Origin: Streptomyces sp. CB00316
GTDB lineage: Bacteria > Actinomycetota > Actinomycetes > Streptomycetales > Streptomycetaceae
Direction of reading: 5' to 3'
DNA: 64,000 nt
Assembly: GCF_001905595.1 (NCBI RefSeq)
Contig: NZ_LIXI01000004.1
Span: 372,001-436,000 of the forward strand
The position numbers and the translations under genes were made by a program. Positions 49,679-58,178 of this stretch are shown one piece after another. The notes beneath the pieces are model-generated. The model ran no database searches. It was not told the origin of the DNA and saw only the letters and a program-made list of their open reading frames with translations. Numbering within the stretch: position 1 is the first letter of the stretch; the number at the start of each line of letters is the position of its first letter.

Positions 49679-50869
49679 TCAGGAGGCCCGGCTCTCCGCC
49701 GGGGCCCGGTCGCGCCAGGGCAGCTCGGCGGTGACTGACGTCGGCCCGCCTACCGGGGAGTCCAGGACGAACAGCCCGTCCACCGCCCCGAGCCGCTCGG
49801 CCAGCCCCGCCATTCCCGTACCTCCGTCCATCCGCGCGCCGCCCGAACCGTCGTCCGTGACCCGGATCAGCAACCGGTCCGCCGCACGCCACACCTTGAC
49901 GGAGGCGGACCGGGCACCGCTGTGCTTGCTGACGTTCTGAAGGAGCTCCGAGACGGTGAAGTAGGCGATGCCCTCGATCGCCTCCGCCGGACGCCCCGGC
50001 AGATCCACCGACACCGTGACGGGGACGGTGCAGCGGGAGGCGATGGCGGAGAGGGCGGCGTCGAGGCCGCGGTCCGTGAGGACGGCGGGGTGGATACCGC
50101 GGGCGAGGTCGCGCAACTCCTGCAGGGCGACCTTCACCTCACCATGGGCCTCCTCCACCATCCGCGCGGCCGCTTCCGGATCGTGCGTCAGCTTCTCCTT
50201 CGCCAGACCCAACCCCATCGCCAGGGCGACGAGCCGGGCCTGCGCACCGTCATGGAGGTCACGCTCGATACGGCGCAGGTCGGCGGCGGCGGTGTCCACG
50301 ACCACGCCCCGGTCCGACTCCAGCTCCGCGATCCGCCGCTCCAGCTCGTCCGAGGGCGACAACAGCCCCCGCACCATCACCCGGTCGGCCGTCGTCAGCC
50401 CACGGGCGATGAACGGGAGGACCGGCCACAGCACGATCAGGCTCACCAGCGTCACCCCGAACGTCAGGACCCCCCACGGCAGCCGGACGAACGCGTAGAG
50501 CAGGGAACGCCACCCCACCGGGTCCTTGAGCCCCGACCAGAGCCAGGTGAAGAGCCCCTCGTCCCCGCGGCCGCGCGGCAACGGGCTCGGTTCCTCGATC
50601 CGCACCCCGAGCAACGACCGCGCCCGGCCCCGCTCCACCCGGCCCAGCCACCGCGCGCCCCGCAACCCGCTGACGAGCACCGGCAGTCCGATCACGGTGA
50701 CGGACAGACCCACACCGACGGCGATCACGAGGAGCGCGTAGACGAAACCGGCGATGGCCATCGGCAGATTGGCCAGCAGGTGCGCGATCTCCCGCCAGGT
50801 CCACCGGTCGAGGGCGAGGCGGGCGGGCGGCAGCCGGTCGGGGGCCGGTACGGAAGGGCTCATGGTCAT
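49679..50869 (-). CDS. Sensor histidine kinase, paralogue of the neighbouring kinase
   Basis: This 396-residue kinase has a shorter sensor region (about 20-150) of the same PF13796 type: WREIAHLLANLPMAIAGFVY, then LFTWLWSGLKDPVGWRSLLY. The His helix (RRIERDLHDGAQARLVALAM) is almost identical to that of the 48087 gene, and the ATPase domain is similar (VSELLQNVSKHS, DDGSGG). ATG 50869 and ATG 50863 are alternatives. No second response regulator is nearby, so both kinases may feed the regulator at 47132. It diverges from nuoA2 across 191 bp. Confidence 0.92.
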   Translation of the reverse strand: MTMSPSVPAPDRLPPARLALDRWTWREIAHLLANLPMAIAGFVYALLVIAVGVGLSVTVIGLPVLVSGLRGARWLGRVERGRARSLLGVRIEEPSPLPRGRGDEGLFTWLWSGLKDPVGWRSLLYAFVRLPWGVLTFGVTLVSLIVLWPVLPFIARGLTTADRVMVRGLLSPSDELERRIAELESDRGVVVDTAAADLRRIERDLHDGAQARLVALAMGLGLAKEKLTHDPEAAARMVEEAHGEVKVALQELRDLARGIHPAVLTDRGLDAALSAIASRCTVPVTVSVDLPGRPAEAIEGIAYFTVSELLQNVSKHSGARSASVKVWRAADRLLIRVTDDGSGGARMDGGTGMAGLAERLGAVDGLFVLDSPVGGPTSVTAELPWRDRAPAESRAS

Positions 50870-50983
50870 GGCGCCAGCCTGCCGGGCCGTGTCCGCACAC
50901 GCCATGGGGCTCGTGGGTGGCGTGAAGTAGGGATAACCCCACCTGTGTGCGACGCGGCTGCTTACTGTGCGTTTATCAGGGCC

Positions 50984-50989
50984 TAGACT
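50984..50989 (+). promoter_or_regulatory. Possible -10 box of the second nuo operon
   Basis: TAGACT lies 71 bp before the nuoA2 GTG in the gap shared with the divergent kinase. No good -35 box is visible at 16-18 bp. A GTGGG/CCCAC inverted repeat (50913-50942) lies upstream and could be a regulator site, for example for the neighbouring response regulator. Confidence 0.35.
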
Positions 50990-51060
50990 CCCGTGCGTAC
51001 AGAGGGTCCTCAAGGAACGGACGGGCCCACAGCCGGACGACGAGGAACGAGGGGGCGGAC

Positions 51061-51504
51061 GTGAGGGACGTGGCGTACGTGCCGGAAGTGCCGCACGTGG
51101 CGTACGTGCCGGTCCACCAACAGACCACGCTCGCCTCGGAGTACTTCCAGAGCTACTCGGTGGTCGGCCTGCTCGCCCTGGTCGGCGTCCTGTTCGTCGC
51201 CGTCGCCTTCGGGGCAGGACGGCTGCTGCGGCCCGTAGTCCCGACGCCGGAGAAGCTCCTGACGTACGAGTGCGGCGTCGACCCGGTCGGAGAGGGCTGG
51301 GCCCACACGCAGGTCCGCTACTACGTCTACGCCTTCCTCTATGTCATCTTCGCCGTCGACTCCATCTTCCTGTTCCCGTGGGCCACGGTCTTCGCGGCAC
51401 CCGGATACGGCGCGACCACGCTGGTGGAAATGTTCATCTTCCTCGGCTTCCTCGCCGTGGGGCTGCTCTACGCATGGAAGAAGGGCGTCCTCGCATGGGC
51501 CTGA
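51061..51504 (+). CDS. nuoA2: Complex-I-like subunit A, second operon
   Basis: This 147-residue NuoA has three helices and the family signature [11 protein letters not shown]. An N-terminal extension of about 28 residues contains a [15 protein letters not shown] repeat. It is clearly diverged from the NuoA at 1550 and closer to the type found with ferredoxin-linked or hydrogenase-like relatives, by inspection only. GAGGAACGAGGGGG precedes the GTG. It starts a ten-gene operon without nuoD, E, F or G. Confidence 0.93.
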   Translation: MRDVAYVPEVPHVAYVPVHQQTTLASEYFQSYSVVGLLALVGVLFVAVAFGAGRLLRPVVPTPEKLLTYECGVDPVGEGWAHTQVRYYVYAFLYVIFAVDSIFLFPWATVFAAPGYGATTLVEMFIFLGFLAVGLLYAWKKGVLAWA

Positions 51505-52169
51505 CGAGTCGGCCGACCTCCGCGGGACAACAGCCGGAACCCTCCGCCGACCCGCAGGCGGCAACCGGGCCGGAGCCGGTGCTCCTCCCGGAACCGAAGC
51601 GTCTCGGCATCCTCTCGCGGCTCGCGCCCGAACCGATGAAGGTCGTCCTCAACTGGGGCCGCCGCTACAGCCTCTGGGTCTTCAACTTCGGCCTCGCCTG
51701 CTGCGCCATCGAGTTCATCGCCGCCTCCATGGCCCGCCACGACTTCATCCGGCTCGGCGTGATCCCCTTCGCCCCCGGCCCCCGCCAGGCGGACCTGATG
51801 ATCGTCTCCGGCACGGTGACGGACAAGATGGCCCCGGCGGTGAAGCGCCTCTACGAGCAGATGCCCGAACCGAAGTACGTCATCTCCTTCGGCGCCTGCT
51901 CCAACTGCGGCGGCCCCTACTGGGACTCGTACTCCGTCACCAAGGGCGTCGACCAGATCATCCCCGTCGATGTGTACGTACCCGGCTGCCCGCCCCGGCC
52001 CGAGGCGCTGCTCCAGGGCATTCTCAAGCTCCAGGAGAAGATCGCGCGCGAGTCCCTGGCGGAGCGGTACGCGAACGGCCCCACCGGAGGCACCCCCTCC
52101 ACGGCGGCGCTGCGCAGCGGCCTGGTCACCGCACCGACACCACCGGCAACGGGGGAGGAGCAGCGGTGA
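51495..52169 (+). CDS. nuoB2: Complex-I-like subunit B, second operon
   Basis: This 224-residue NuoB keeps all ligands of cluster N2: Cys69-Cys70 (GLACCAIEF), Cys135 (GACSNCGG) and Cys165 (PGCPPRPE). An extra Cys138 is present. It has about 40 more N-terminal and 20 more C-terminal residues than the first NuoB. The ATG overlaps nuoA2 by 10 bp. Since NuoB normally forms the quinone site with NuoD, and no nuoD follows, its partner must come from elsewhere. Confidence 0.94.
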   Translation: MGLTSRPTSAGQQPEPSADPQAATGPEPVLLPEPKRLGILSRLAPEPMKVVLNWGRRYSLWVFNFGLACCAIEFIAASMARHDFIRLGVIPFAPGPRQADLMIVSGTVTDKMAPAVKRLYEQMPEPKYVISFGACSNCGGPYWDSYSVTKGVDQIIPVDVYVPGCPPRPEALLQGILKLQEKIARESLAERYANGPTGGTPSTAALRSGLVTAPTPPATGEEQR

Positions 52170-53488
52170 GCGAGCGTCAGCACCAGGCCCACCACCCGTA
52201 CGACCGGCTCCCGGACGCCGTCACGGAGCTGTTCGGCGAGGGTGCGACGGCGGAGTCGGCCTACGACCTGCTCACGGTCGACGTCCCCGCCACGGAGTGG
52301 ATCACCGCGCTGCGGACCGCCCGCGACGAACTCGGCTGCAGCTACTTCGACTGGCTCAGCGCCGTGGACGAGCCGGGCACCGGCTTCCGCGTCTGCGCGC
52401 ACGTCGCCGCCCTCGGCGACGGCACGGTCCGCCGGCTCATGCTGCGCACCACCGTCCCGCACGACGCGGCGGTCCTGCCCAGCGCGATCGACGTCTACGC
52501 GGGCGCGGCCTGGCACGAGCGCGAGACGCACGAGATGTTCGGCGTTGCCTTCGAGGGCCACCCAGGCCTCGCCCCTCTCCTGCTGCCGGAGGGTTTCGAG
52601 GGCCACCCGCTCCGCAAGGACTTCGTCCTGGCCGCCCGGGTCGCCAAGGCCTGGCCCGGTGCGAAGGAGCCCGGCGAGTCCGAACACGGCGGTCCCAAGC
52701 GGCGCACGATGCTTCCCCCCGGCGTCCCGGACCCGAACGAATGGGGTCCCCTCAAGGGCCAGCTCCCCCCTGCCACGGCCCGCCCGGGCCGCGCCGCCCG
52801 CCCGGCGGCGGCCGCCGACCGCCCAGCCCGCCGCACCCGCTCGGTGAGCGAGGGCTCAGCAGCGCAACGCCCACAGACAAAACCGCTCCAGCCCGGGGGC
52901 GCCGAGCCCGGACCGTCGGGCGCCGCCTCGCCGGAGGCCGTACCGCCCCCGCCCGTACCGCCCCCGCCCGTGACGACGCCTCCGGGAGACGAGTCGCCCG
53001 GCGAGGTACCGCCCGGATCGCCCCCGGCCGCACGCCCGCGCCGCTCCCGCTCCGCATCCGACGGTTCAGCGAGTCAGCAGCAGACCCCGGAAGCCGCCGC
53101 ATCCGGCCCGCCGCGCCGCTCCCGCTCGGCCTCCCAGGGCTCGGCGAGCCAGCGCGCCCGCGCCACGGACGCCCCCTGGCACGACGCCCAACCGGCGTTC
53201 GACGACCCGGACGTCTCACCGGGTGGCCCCGAGGCGGAGAGCGGCGACGCTCCTTCCCAGCCCCTCCGGCGTTCGAGGAGCGGGGCTCCAGGGGCAGAGC
53301 CCCCGGTTCGGGAAGGGGCGGGTAGGGGAGAAGCCCCGCCCAGCGGCCCCAACCCCGATCCCACCGAGCCCAGGACCGCTCCCGACCCCGACCGCCCGCC
53401 GACGGACGAGGCCACTCCCACCAAGCCCGAGCCCCAGTCCCAGTCCCAGCCCGAGCCCGACCACCCCGCCGGAGGCGATACCGAGTGA
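52166..53488 (+). CDS. nuoC2: Complex-I-like subunit C with a 240-residue RS-like tail, second operon
   Basis: Residues 1-165 are a normal Nuo[20 protein letters not shown] and [17 protein letters not shown] are clear. Residues 200-440 are a Pro/Ser/Arg-rich tail with no NuoD similarity. It contains four related units beginning [13 protein letters not shown] (222), [13 protein letters not shown] (292), [13 protein letters not shown] (317) and RRSRSGAPG (368). The last is encoded by a dispersed Streptomyces palindromic repeat (53256-53346). The open frame is intact through the tail and its stop overlaps nuoH2, so the tail is translated. Confidence 0.92.
   Translation: MSERQHQAHHPYDRLPDAVTELFGEGATAESAYDLLTVDVPATEWITALRTARDELGCSYFDWLSAVDEPGTGFRVCAHVAALGDGTVRRLMLRTTVPHDAAVLPSAIDVYAGAAWHERETHEMFGVAFEGHPGLAPLLLPEGFEGHPLRKDFVLAARVAKAWPGAKEPGESEHGGPKRRTMLPPGVPDPNEWGPLKGQLPPATARPGRAARPAAAADRPARRTRSVSEGSAAQRPQTKPLQPGGAEPGPSGAASPEAVPPPPVPPPPVTTPPGDESPGEVPPGSPPAARPRRSRSASDGSASQQQTPEAAASGPPRRSRSASQGSASQRARATDAPWHDAQPAFDDPDVSPGGPEAESGDAPSQPLRRSRSGAPGAEPPVREGAGRGEAPPSGPNPDPTEPRTAPDPDRPPTDEATPTKPEPQSQSQPEPDHPAGGDTE
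52829..53161 (+). repeat. Coding repeats RRSRSxSxGSAxQ in nuoC2
   Basis: Three units of about 45 bp begin at 52829, 53039 and 53114, encoding [26 protein letters not shown] and [13 protein letters not shown]. They are separated by Pro/Gly-rich spacers. Codons differ between units, so they are not a recent slippage product. Confidence 0.75.
53256..53346. repeat. Dispersed Streptomyces palindromic repeat inside nuoC2
   Basis: The segment CCCAGCCCCTCCGGCGTTCG is followed by GAGGAGCGGGGCTCCAGGGG, a stem GGGGCTC/GAGCCCC (53282-53303), and a second stem GGGGC/GCCCC around GGGTAGGGGAGAA. From memory this composition is that of a repeat common between genes in Streptomyces genomes. Here it lies in frame within a coding tail. 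Confidence 0.65.
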
Positions 53489-54453
53489 ACGACGTGTCCG
53501 ACGTCGCCCTCCGCCTGGCCGTCATCTTTGTCGTGTTCCTGGTCGCCCCTCTCCTCGTGGGCCAGACCGAACACAAGGTGATGGCCCACATGCAGGGCCG
53601 CCTGGGCCCCATGTACGCGGGCGGCTTCCACGGCTGGGCCCAGCTCGTCGCGGACGGCGTGAAGTTCGCGCAGAAGGAGGACGTGGTCCCGGCCGCCGCC
53701 GACCGCCGCGTCTTCCAGCTCGCCCCCGCCGTCGCCCTCCTCCCGTACCTCCTCGTCCTCGTGGCCATCCCCGTCGGCCCCGGCGACGGCGCGGTGGGCC
53801 AGGTCATCGACGCGGGCATCTTCTTCGTGCTGGCCGTGATGGGCATCGGCGTCCTCGGCTCGCTCATGGCGGGATGGGCCTCCGCCAACAAGTTCTCCCT
53901 CCTCGGCGGCCTCCGTACCGCGGCCCAGCTCCTCTCCTACGAACTCCCGATGCTCCTCGCCGCCGCCTCCGTCGCCATGGCGGCCGGCACGGTCTCGCTC
54001 ACCGGCATCCTCGACGCCTTCGCGTGGTGGTGGCTGCCGTGGCAGATCATCGGCGCCCTGGTCTTCTTCGTCGCCGGCCTCGCCGAACTCCAGCGCCCGC
54101 CCTTCGACATGCCGGTCGCCGACTCCGAGATCATCTTCGGCGCGTACACCGAGTACACGGGGCTGCGCTTCGCCCTGTTCCTCCTCGCCGAGTACGCGGG
54201 CATCGTCATCCTCTGCGCCCTGACCACCGTCCTCTTCCTCGGCGGCTGGCACGGTCCCTTCGGAGCCGACGGACTCGGCTGGCTCTGGACCCTCCTCAAG
54301 ACCGCCCTCCTCGCGTTCGTCGTCATCTGGCTGCGCGTCAGCTACCCGCGTCTGCGTGAGGACCAGTTGCAGAAGCTCGCCTGGACCACCCTCGTCCCCC
54401 TCGCCCTCGCGCAGATCGCGCTCACCGGCATCGTGAAGGTGGCGATCAACTGA
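53485..54453 (+). CDS. nuoH2: Complex-I-like subunit H, second operon
   Basis: This 322-residue NuoH has eight helices and the marks [18 protein letters not shown] and [23 protein letters not shown]. In the quinone-tunnel loop the usual acidic run PEAESE or PESEGD is reduced to PVADSE. It lacks the long C-terminal tail of the first NuoH. The GTG overlaps the nuoC2 stop by 4 bp. Confidence 0.94.
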   Translation: MNDVSDVALRLAVIFVVFLVAPLLVGQTEHKVMAHMQGRLGPMYAGGFHGWAQLVADGVKFAQKEDVVPAAADRRVFQLAPAVALLPYLLVLVAIPVGPGDGAVGQVIDAGIFFVLAVMGIGVLGSLMAGWASANKFSLLGGLRTAAQLLSYELPMLLAAASVAMAAGTVSLTGILDAFAWWWLPWQIIGALVFFVAGLAELQRPPFDMPVADSEIIFGAYTEYTGLRFALFLLAEYAGIVILCALTTVLFLGGWHGPFGADGLGWLWTLLKTALLAFVVIWLRVSYPRLREDQLQKLAWTTLVPLALAQIALTGIVKVAIN

Positions 54454-55127
54454 TGCCCCCGATCCCTGGATCAGGCCTCGCCAAGGGCCTCGCCGTCACC
54501 CTGCGCACGATGACGAAGAAGACCGTCACCGCGCAGTACCCGGAAACTGAGCCCGAACTCCCGCCCCGCTCCCGGGGCGTCATCGGGCTGTTCGAGGAGA
54601 ACTGCACGGTCTGCATGCTCTGCGCCCGTGAGTGCCCCGACTGGTGCATCTACATCGACTCCCACAAGGAGACGGTGCCGCCCGCCGCCCCAGGCGGACG
54701 CGAGCGCAGCCGTAACGTCCTGGACCGTTTCGCCATCGACTTCTCGCTCTGCATGTACTGCGGTATCTGCATCGAGGTCTGCCCCTTCGACGCCCTCTTC
54801 TGGTCGCCCGAGTTCGAGTACGCGGAGACGGACATCCACGAACTCACCCATGAGCGGGACAAGCTCCGCGAGTGGATGTGGACCGTGCCGGAGCCGCCCG
54901 CGCTCGACCCCGGGGCGGAGGAGCCGAAGGAGATCGCCGCCGCCCGCAAGACGGCCGACAAACTCGCCGCCCAGCAAGCCCAGCAAGCCCAGCCAGCCCA
55001 GCCGTCCGCGCCGGCCGCGCCGTCCGCGCCGGCCGCGCCGGCCGCGCCGGCCGCGCCGTCCGCGCCGTCCGCGCAGGAAACCGCGACGAACGAACCGGAC
55101 CCCGACGCGAAGGGAGGAACCCCGTGA
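54453..55127 (+). CDS. nuoI2: Complex-I-like subunit I with Ala-Pro tail, second operon
   Basis: This 224-residue NuoI keeps both [4Fe-4S] motifs: Cys51-x2-Cys54-x2-Cys57-x3-Cys61 ([12 protein letters not shown]) and [12 protein letters not shown]. Without NuoG, these would be the entry point for electrons from a soluble donor such as ferredoxin. Residues 174-206 are eleven tripeptide repeats ([12 protein letters not shown]) encoded by 9-bp repeats. The ATG overlaps the nuoH2 stop by one base. Confidence 0.94.
   Translation: MPPIPGSGLAKGLAVTLRTMTKKTVTAQYPETEPELPPRSRGVIGLFEENCTVCMLCARECPDWCIYIDSHKETVPPAAPGGRERSRNVLDRFAIDFSLCMYCGICIEVCPFDALFWSPEFEYAETDIHELTHERDKLREWMWTVPEPPALDPGAEEPKEIAAARKTADKLAAQQAQQAQPAQPSAPAAPSAPAAPAAPAAPSAPSAQETATNEPDPDAKGGTP
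54972..55070 (+). repeat. Eleven 9-bp tandem repeats in nuoI2
   Basis: Units run CAGCAAGCC, CAGCAAGCC, CAGCCAGCC, CAGCCGTCC, then seven of GCGCCGGCC or GCGCCGTCC. All are in frame and encode QQA to APS. The array is nearly pure in its right part, which suggests recent slippage and likely length differences between strains. Confidence 0.85.
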
Positions 55128-55774
55128 CGCTGCACACCGCACCCGCCGTGCTCACCGCTGCCGCGGCCGCCGACCACCCCGGCTTCCTCTCCCCGACCGG
55201 GGTCGAGATCGCGTTCGTCCTGGTCGGCCTCGCCACCCTCGGGGCCGCCGTCATCACTGTCACGACCAGGCAGCTGGTGCACGCCGCCCTCTGGCTCGTC
55301 GTGGCGCTCGGCGGACTTGCCGTCGAATATCTCCTGCTCACAGCGGAGTTCATCGCCTGGGTGCAGGTACTGATCTACGTCGGTTCCATCGTCGTCCTCC
55401 TCCTCTTCGGCCTGATGCTCACCCGGGCCCCCATCGGCCGTTCCCCGGACGCCGACTCGGGCAACCGGTGGGCCGCCCTGGGCGTGGCCCTCACCTCGGC
55501 GGCCGCGCTCGTCTGGGTCGTCGTGGACGCCTTCCGTACGACCTGGATCGACCTCGAAGGACCGGCCCAGGGCTCCACCGCCGTCACCGGAGCCTTCCTC
55601 TTCCGGAACTGGGTCCTCCCCTTCGAAGCGCTCTCCGTCCTGCTGCTCGCCGCCCTCGTCGGCGCCATCGTCCTGTCCCGCAAGCACGACACGGACACGG
55701 CGGTCGGGGCTGACACAGCGGTGCGGCCCGCCCCGAACGCGGAGCCCCGACGCGGCAAGGAGGGACAGAGCTGA
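55124..55774 (+). CDS. nuoJ2: Complex-I-like subunit J, second operon
   Basis: This 216-residue membrane subunit has five helices, including [20 protein letters not shown], the broken helix equivalent to that of the first NuoJ. Its cytoplasmic tail is short, unlike the first copy. AAGGGAGG precedes the GTG, which overlaps the nuoI2 stop by 4 bp. Confidence 0.93.
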   Translation: MTLHTAPAVLTAAAAADHPGFLSPTGVEIAFVLVGLATLGAAVITVTTRQLVHAALWLVVALGGLAVEYLLLTAEFIAWVQVLIYVGSIVVLLLFGLMLTRAPIGRSPDADSGNRWAALGVALTSAAALVWVVVDAFRTTWIDLEGPAQGSTAVTGAFLFRNWVLPFEALSVLLLAALVGAIVLSRKHDTDTAVGADTAVRPAPNAEPRRGKEGQS

Positions 55775-56181
55775 TGCACCTCGCGTATCCCGCCGTACTC
55801 GCCGCCCTCCTCTTCTGCACCGGTCTCTACGGTGTCCTCGCCCGCCGCAACGCGATCCTGGTCCTGATGTCCGTCGAGCTGATGCTCAACGCCGTCAACC
55901 TCAACCTCGTCGCCTTCGACGTCTGGCTCCGTGACACCCTCCACTCCGGTCAGGCCCTCACCCTCTTCACCATCGCCATCGCCGCCGCCGAGATCGGTAT
56001 CGGCCTCGCGATCGTCCTCGCCGTCTACCGCAACCGCGGCTCCTCCGACATCGACCGGCTCCGCGACACCGCCGAGGCCGACGCCGCTGACGCAGAGAGC
56101 GACAGCGCCGACGCCGAGCCCCACGGCCGCGCCGGCACGGCAGGGAACAGGAGCACCACGAACGCAGAGGCCACCTCGTGA
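55774..56181 (+). CDS. nuoK2: Complex-I-like subunit K with polar tail, second operon
   Basis: The first 95 residues are a normal three-helix NuoK with both membrane glutamates ([14 protein letters not shown] and [12 protein letters not shown]). About 40 extra residues follow, rich in Ala, Asp, Glu and Ser ([19 protein letters not shown]). The usual length is 99-105; this one has 135. The ATG overlaps the nuoJ2 stop by one base. Confidence 0.93.
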   Translation: MHLAYPAVLAALLFCTGLYGVLARRNAILVLMSVELMLNAVNLNLVAFDVWLRDTLHSGQALTLFTIAIAAAEIGIGLAIVLAVYRNRGSSDIDRLRDTAEADAADAESDSADAEPHGRAGTAGNRSTTNAEATS

Positions 56182-58178
56182 CCACGACGACCCTCGCCGC
56201 CCTCGTCCCGCTCCTCCCCTTCCTCGGAGCCGCCGCCGGCCTCGCGCTCGGCCGCACCGCCCCCGGCTTCGTCCGCCCCCTGGCGATCCTGCCGACGCTC
56301 TCCGCGACCGTCCTCGCCGTGATCGTCGCCGTCCGCCAGGGCGGCGGCCGCGCCATCGACGCCGCGACCCAGCTCACCCCCACCGGGTCGATCCCCATCG
56401 ACCTGGCCCTGCACCTGGACGGCTTCGCGGTCCTCGTCGCCGTCCTCGTCGGGCTCGTCGCCACCTGCGTACAGCTCTACTCCACGGCCTACCTCCGCGA
56501 CGACGCCCGCTACCCCTCCTACGCGGCGCTGGTCTCCCTCTTCACCTCCGCGATGCTGCTCGTCGTCTACTCCGGCGACCTGATGGTGCTCCTGGTCGGC
56601 TGGGAGATCATGGGCATCTGCTCGTACTTCCTGGTCGGCCACTACTGGGAGACGCCCGAAGCCCGCGCCGCCTCCCTCAAGGCCTTCCTCGTCACCAAAC
56701 TCGGCGATGTCCCCTTCCTGATCGGCCTGTTCGCCCTGGCCGCCGACACCGGCAGCTTCCGGATCACCAAGATCCTGGCGGCCGTCACCAACGGCGGCCT
56801 GGACCACCCGACCCTCATCGCCCTGCTGCTCCTCGCGGGCGTCGCCGGGAAGTCCGCCCAGTTCCCCCTGCACACCTGGCTGCCCGACGCGATGGCCGGC
56901 CCCACCCCCGTCTCCGCGCTCATCCACGCCGCGACGATGGTCGCCGCCGGGATCTACTTCGTGGCCCGGCTGCTCCCCGTCTTCGCTGCCTCGGGCGCGG
57001 CCCTGGTCGTCCTCGCCGTGATGGCGGCCGTCACGATGATCGGCTCCGGACTCGCCGCCCTCGCCCAGGACGACATCAAGCGCGTCCTCGCCTACTCGAC
57101 CATCGGTCAGCTCGGCTACATGTCCGGCGCCCTGGCCGTCGCCGACCGTGGTGCCGCCGTCTTCCACCTGATCTCGCACGGTGCGTTCAAAGCGGTCCTC
57201 TTCCTCGCGGCCGGCGTCGTCATCCACGCCGCCGGCACCAACTCACTCGCCGCCATGTCCCGTATGGGCGGCCTCGCGCGCCGGATCCCCGACGCCTACT
57301 GGACGATGACCGTCGCCCTCCTCGCGCTCGCCGCCATCCCGCCGTTCGCCGGCTTCTTCTCCAAGGAAGCCGTCCTCGTCGCCGCCGAGCACACCGCCAT
57401 GGGGGACCGGGCCGCCGCCCCCGCCGCCGCAGGCTGGACGATCCTTGTCGCCGGGCTGCTCGCCGCCGTCCTCACCGCCGCCTACGCCACCCGCCTCTGG
57501 CTCCTCGCCTTCAAGGGGCGCGGCGCCGAACTCCCCGACCACGGCAGGCAGCCGCTCGCCATGACCTCCGTCCTGTGGGTCCTGGCCGCCCCCACCATCG
57601 CCTTCGGACTCACCGCCGGCGTGATCGGTGACTGGTTCGACGGACACGCCCTCACCCCGTCCCTCACCACGGCGGTCCTCTCCACCGGCGTCGGCCTCCT
57701 CGGCGGCCTCGTCACCTACGGGGCCTGGCGCCACACCACGGCCCTCGCCGCCCGTACCCCCATCGGTGCCGTCGCCGCCCACCCCGGCGCCGAACCCGCC
57801 CTCGTCGAAGCCGAGGCCATGACGTCCCACACCGCCGCCTACGGCACCATCGCGGACGCCGCCGACCCGGCCGACCCCGGACGCCTCCTCCTGGGCCCGC
57901 TCCACCGCCACGCGGTCGCCGGCTTCCACCTCGACGCCATGTACACGGCGCTCTTCGTCCGGCCCGTCCAGCAGGCCGCCCGCCTCGTACGGTTCCTGGA
58001 CCGCACGGTCGTCGACACCTACGTCGAAGGATCGGGCGCCGCCACCCGCCTCCTCGGCACCGCCGTACGCCGCGCCCAGACCGGAAACGTGCAGGCCTAC
58101 CTCAGCGTCCTGCTCGCCGGTTCCCTGGTCCTGGCGATCGCCGCCGTCGTCTTCGCCAACGTCAACGCGGGGTCGTGA
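56178..58178 (+). CDS. nuoL2: Complex-I-like subunit L, second operon
   Basis: This 666-residue antiporter-like subunit keeps the proton-channel residues: Glu in [20 protein letters not shown] and Lys in [20 protein letters not shown]. The long lateral-helix region is present. The presence of these residues argues for active proton pumping. The GTG overlaps the nuoK2 stop by 4 bp. Confidence 0.95.
   Translation: MTTTTLAALVPLLPFLGAAAGLALGRTAPGFVRPLAILPTLSATVLAVIVAVRQGGGRAIDAATQLTPTGSIPIDLALHLDGFAVLVAVLVGLVATCVQLYSTAYLRDDARYPSYAALVSLFTSAMLLVVYSGDLMVLLVGWEIMGICSYFLVGHYWETPEARAASLKAFLVTKLGDVPFLIGLFALAADTGSFRITKILAAVTNGGLDHPTLIALLLLAGVAGKSAQFPLHTWLPDAMAGPTPVSALIHAATMVAAGIYFVARLLPVFAASGAALVVLAVMAAVTMIGSGLAALAQDDIKRVLAYSTIGQLGYMSGALAVADRGAAVFHLISHGAFKAVLFLAAGVVIHAAGTNSLAAMSRMGGLARRIPDAYWTMTVALLALAAIPPFAGFFSKEAVLVAAEHTAMGDRAAAPAAAGWTILVAGLLAAVLTAAYATRLWLLAFKGRGAELPDHGRQPLAMTSVLWVLAAPTIAFGLTAGVIGDWFDGHALTPSLTTAVLSTGVGLLGGLVTYGAWRHTTALAARTPIGAVAAHPGAEPALVEAEAMTSHTAAYGTIADAADPADPGRLLLGPLHRHAVAGFHLDAMYTALFVRPVQQAARLVRFLDRTVVDTYVEGSGAATRLLGTAVRRAQTGNVQAYLSVLLAGSLVLAIAAVVFANVNAGS

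Noticed and set aside
52661..53488. A degenerate NuoD fused to the end of NuoC2
   Set aside because: The tail has none of the NuoD marks such as GPQHPSTHG and is made of Pro/Ser/Arg repeats. It is not a NuoD domain.
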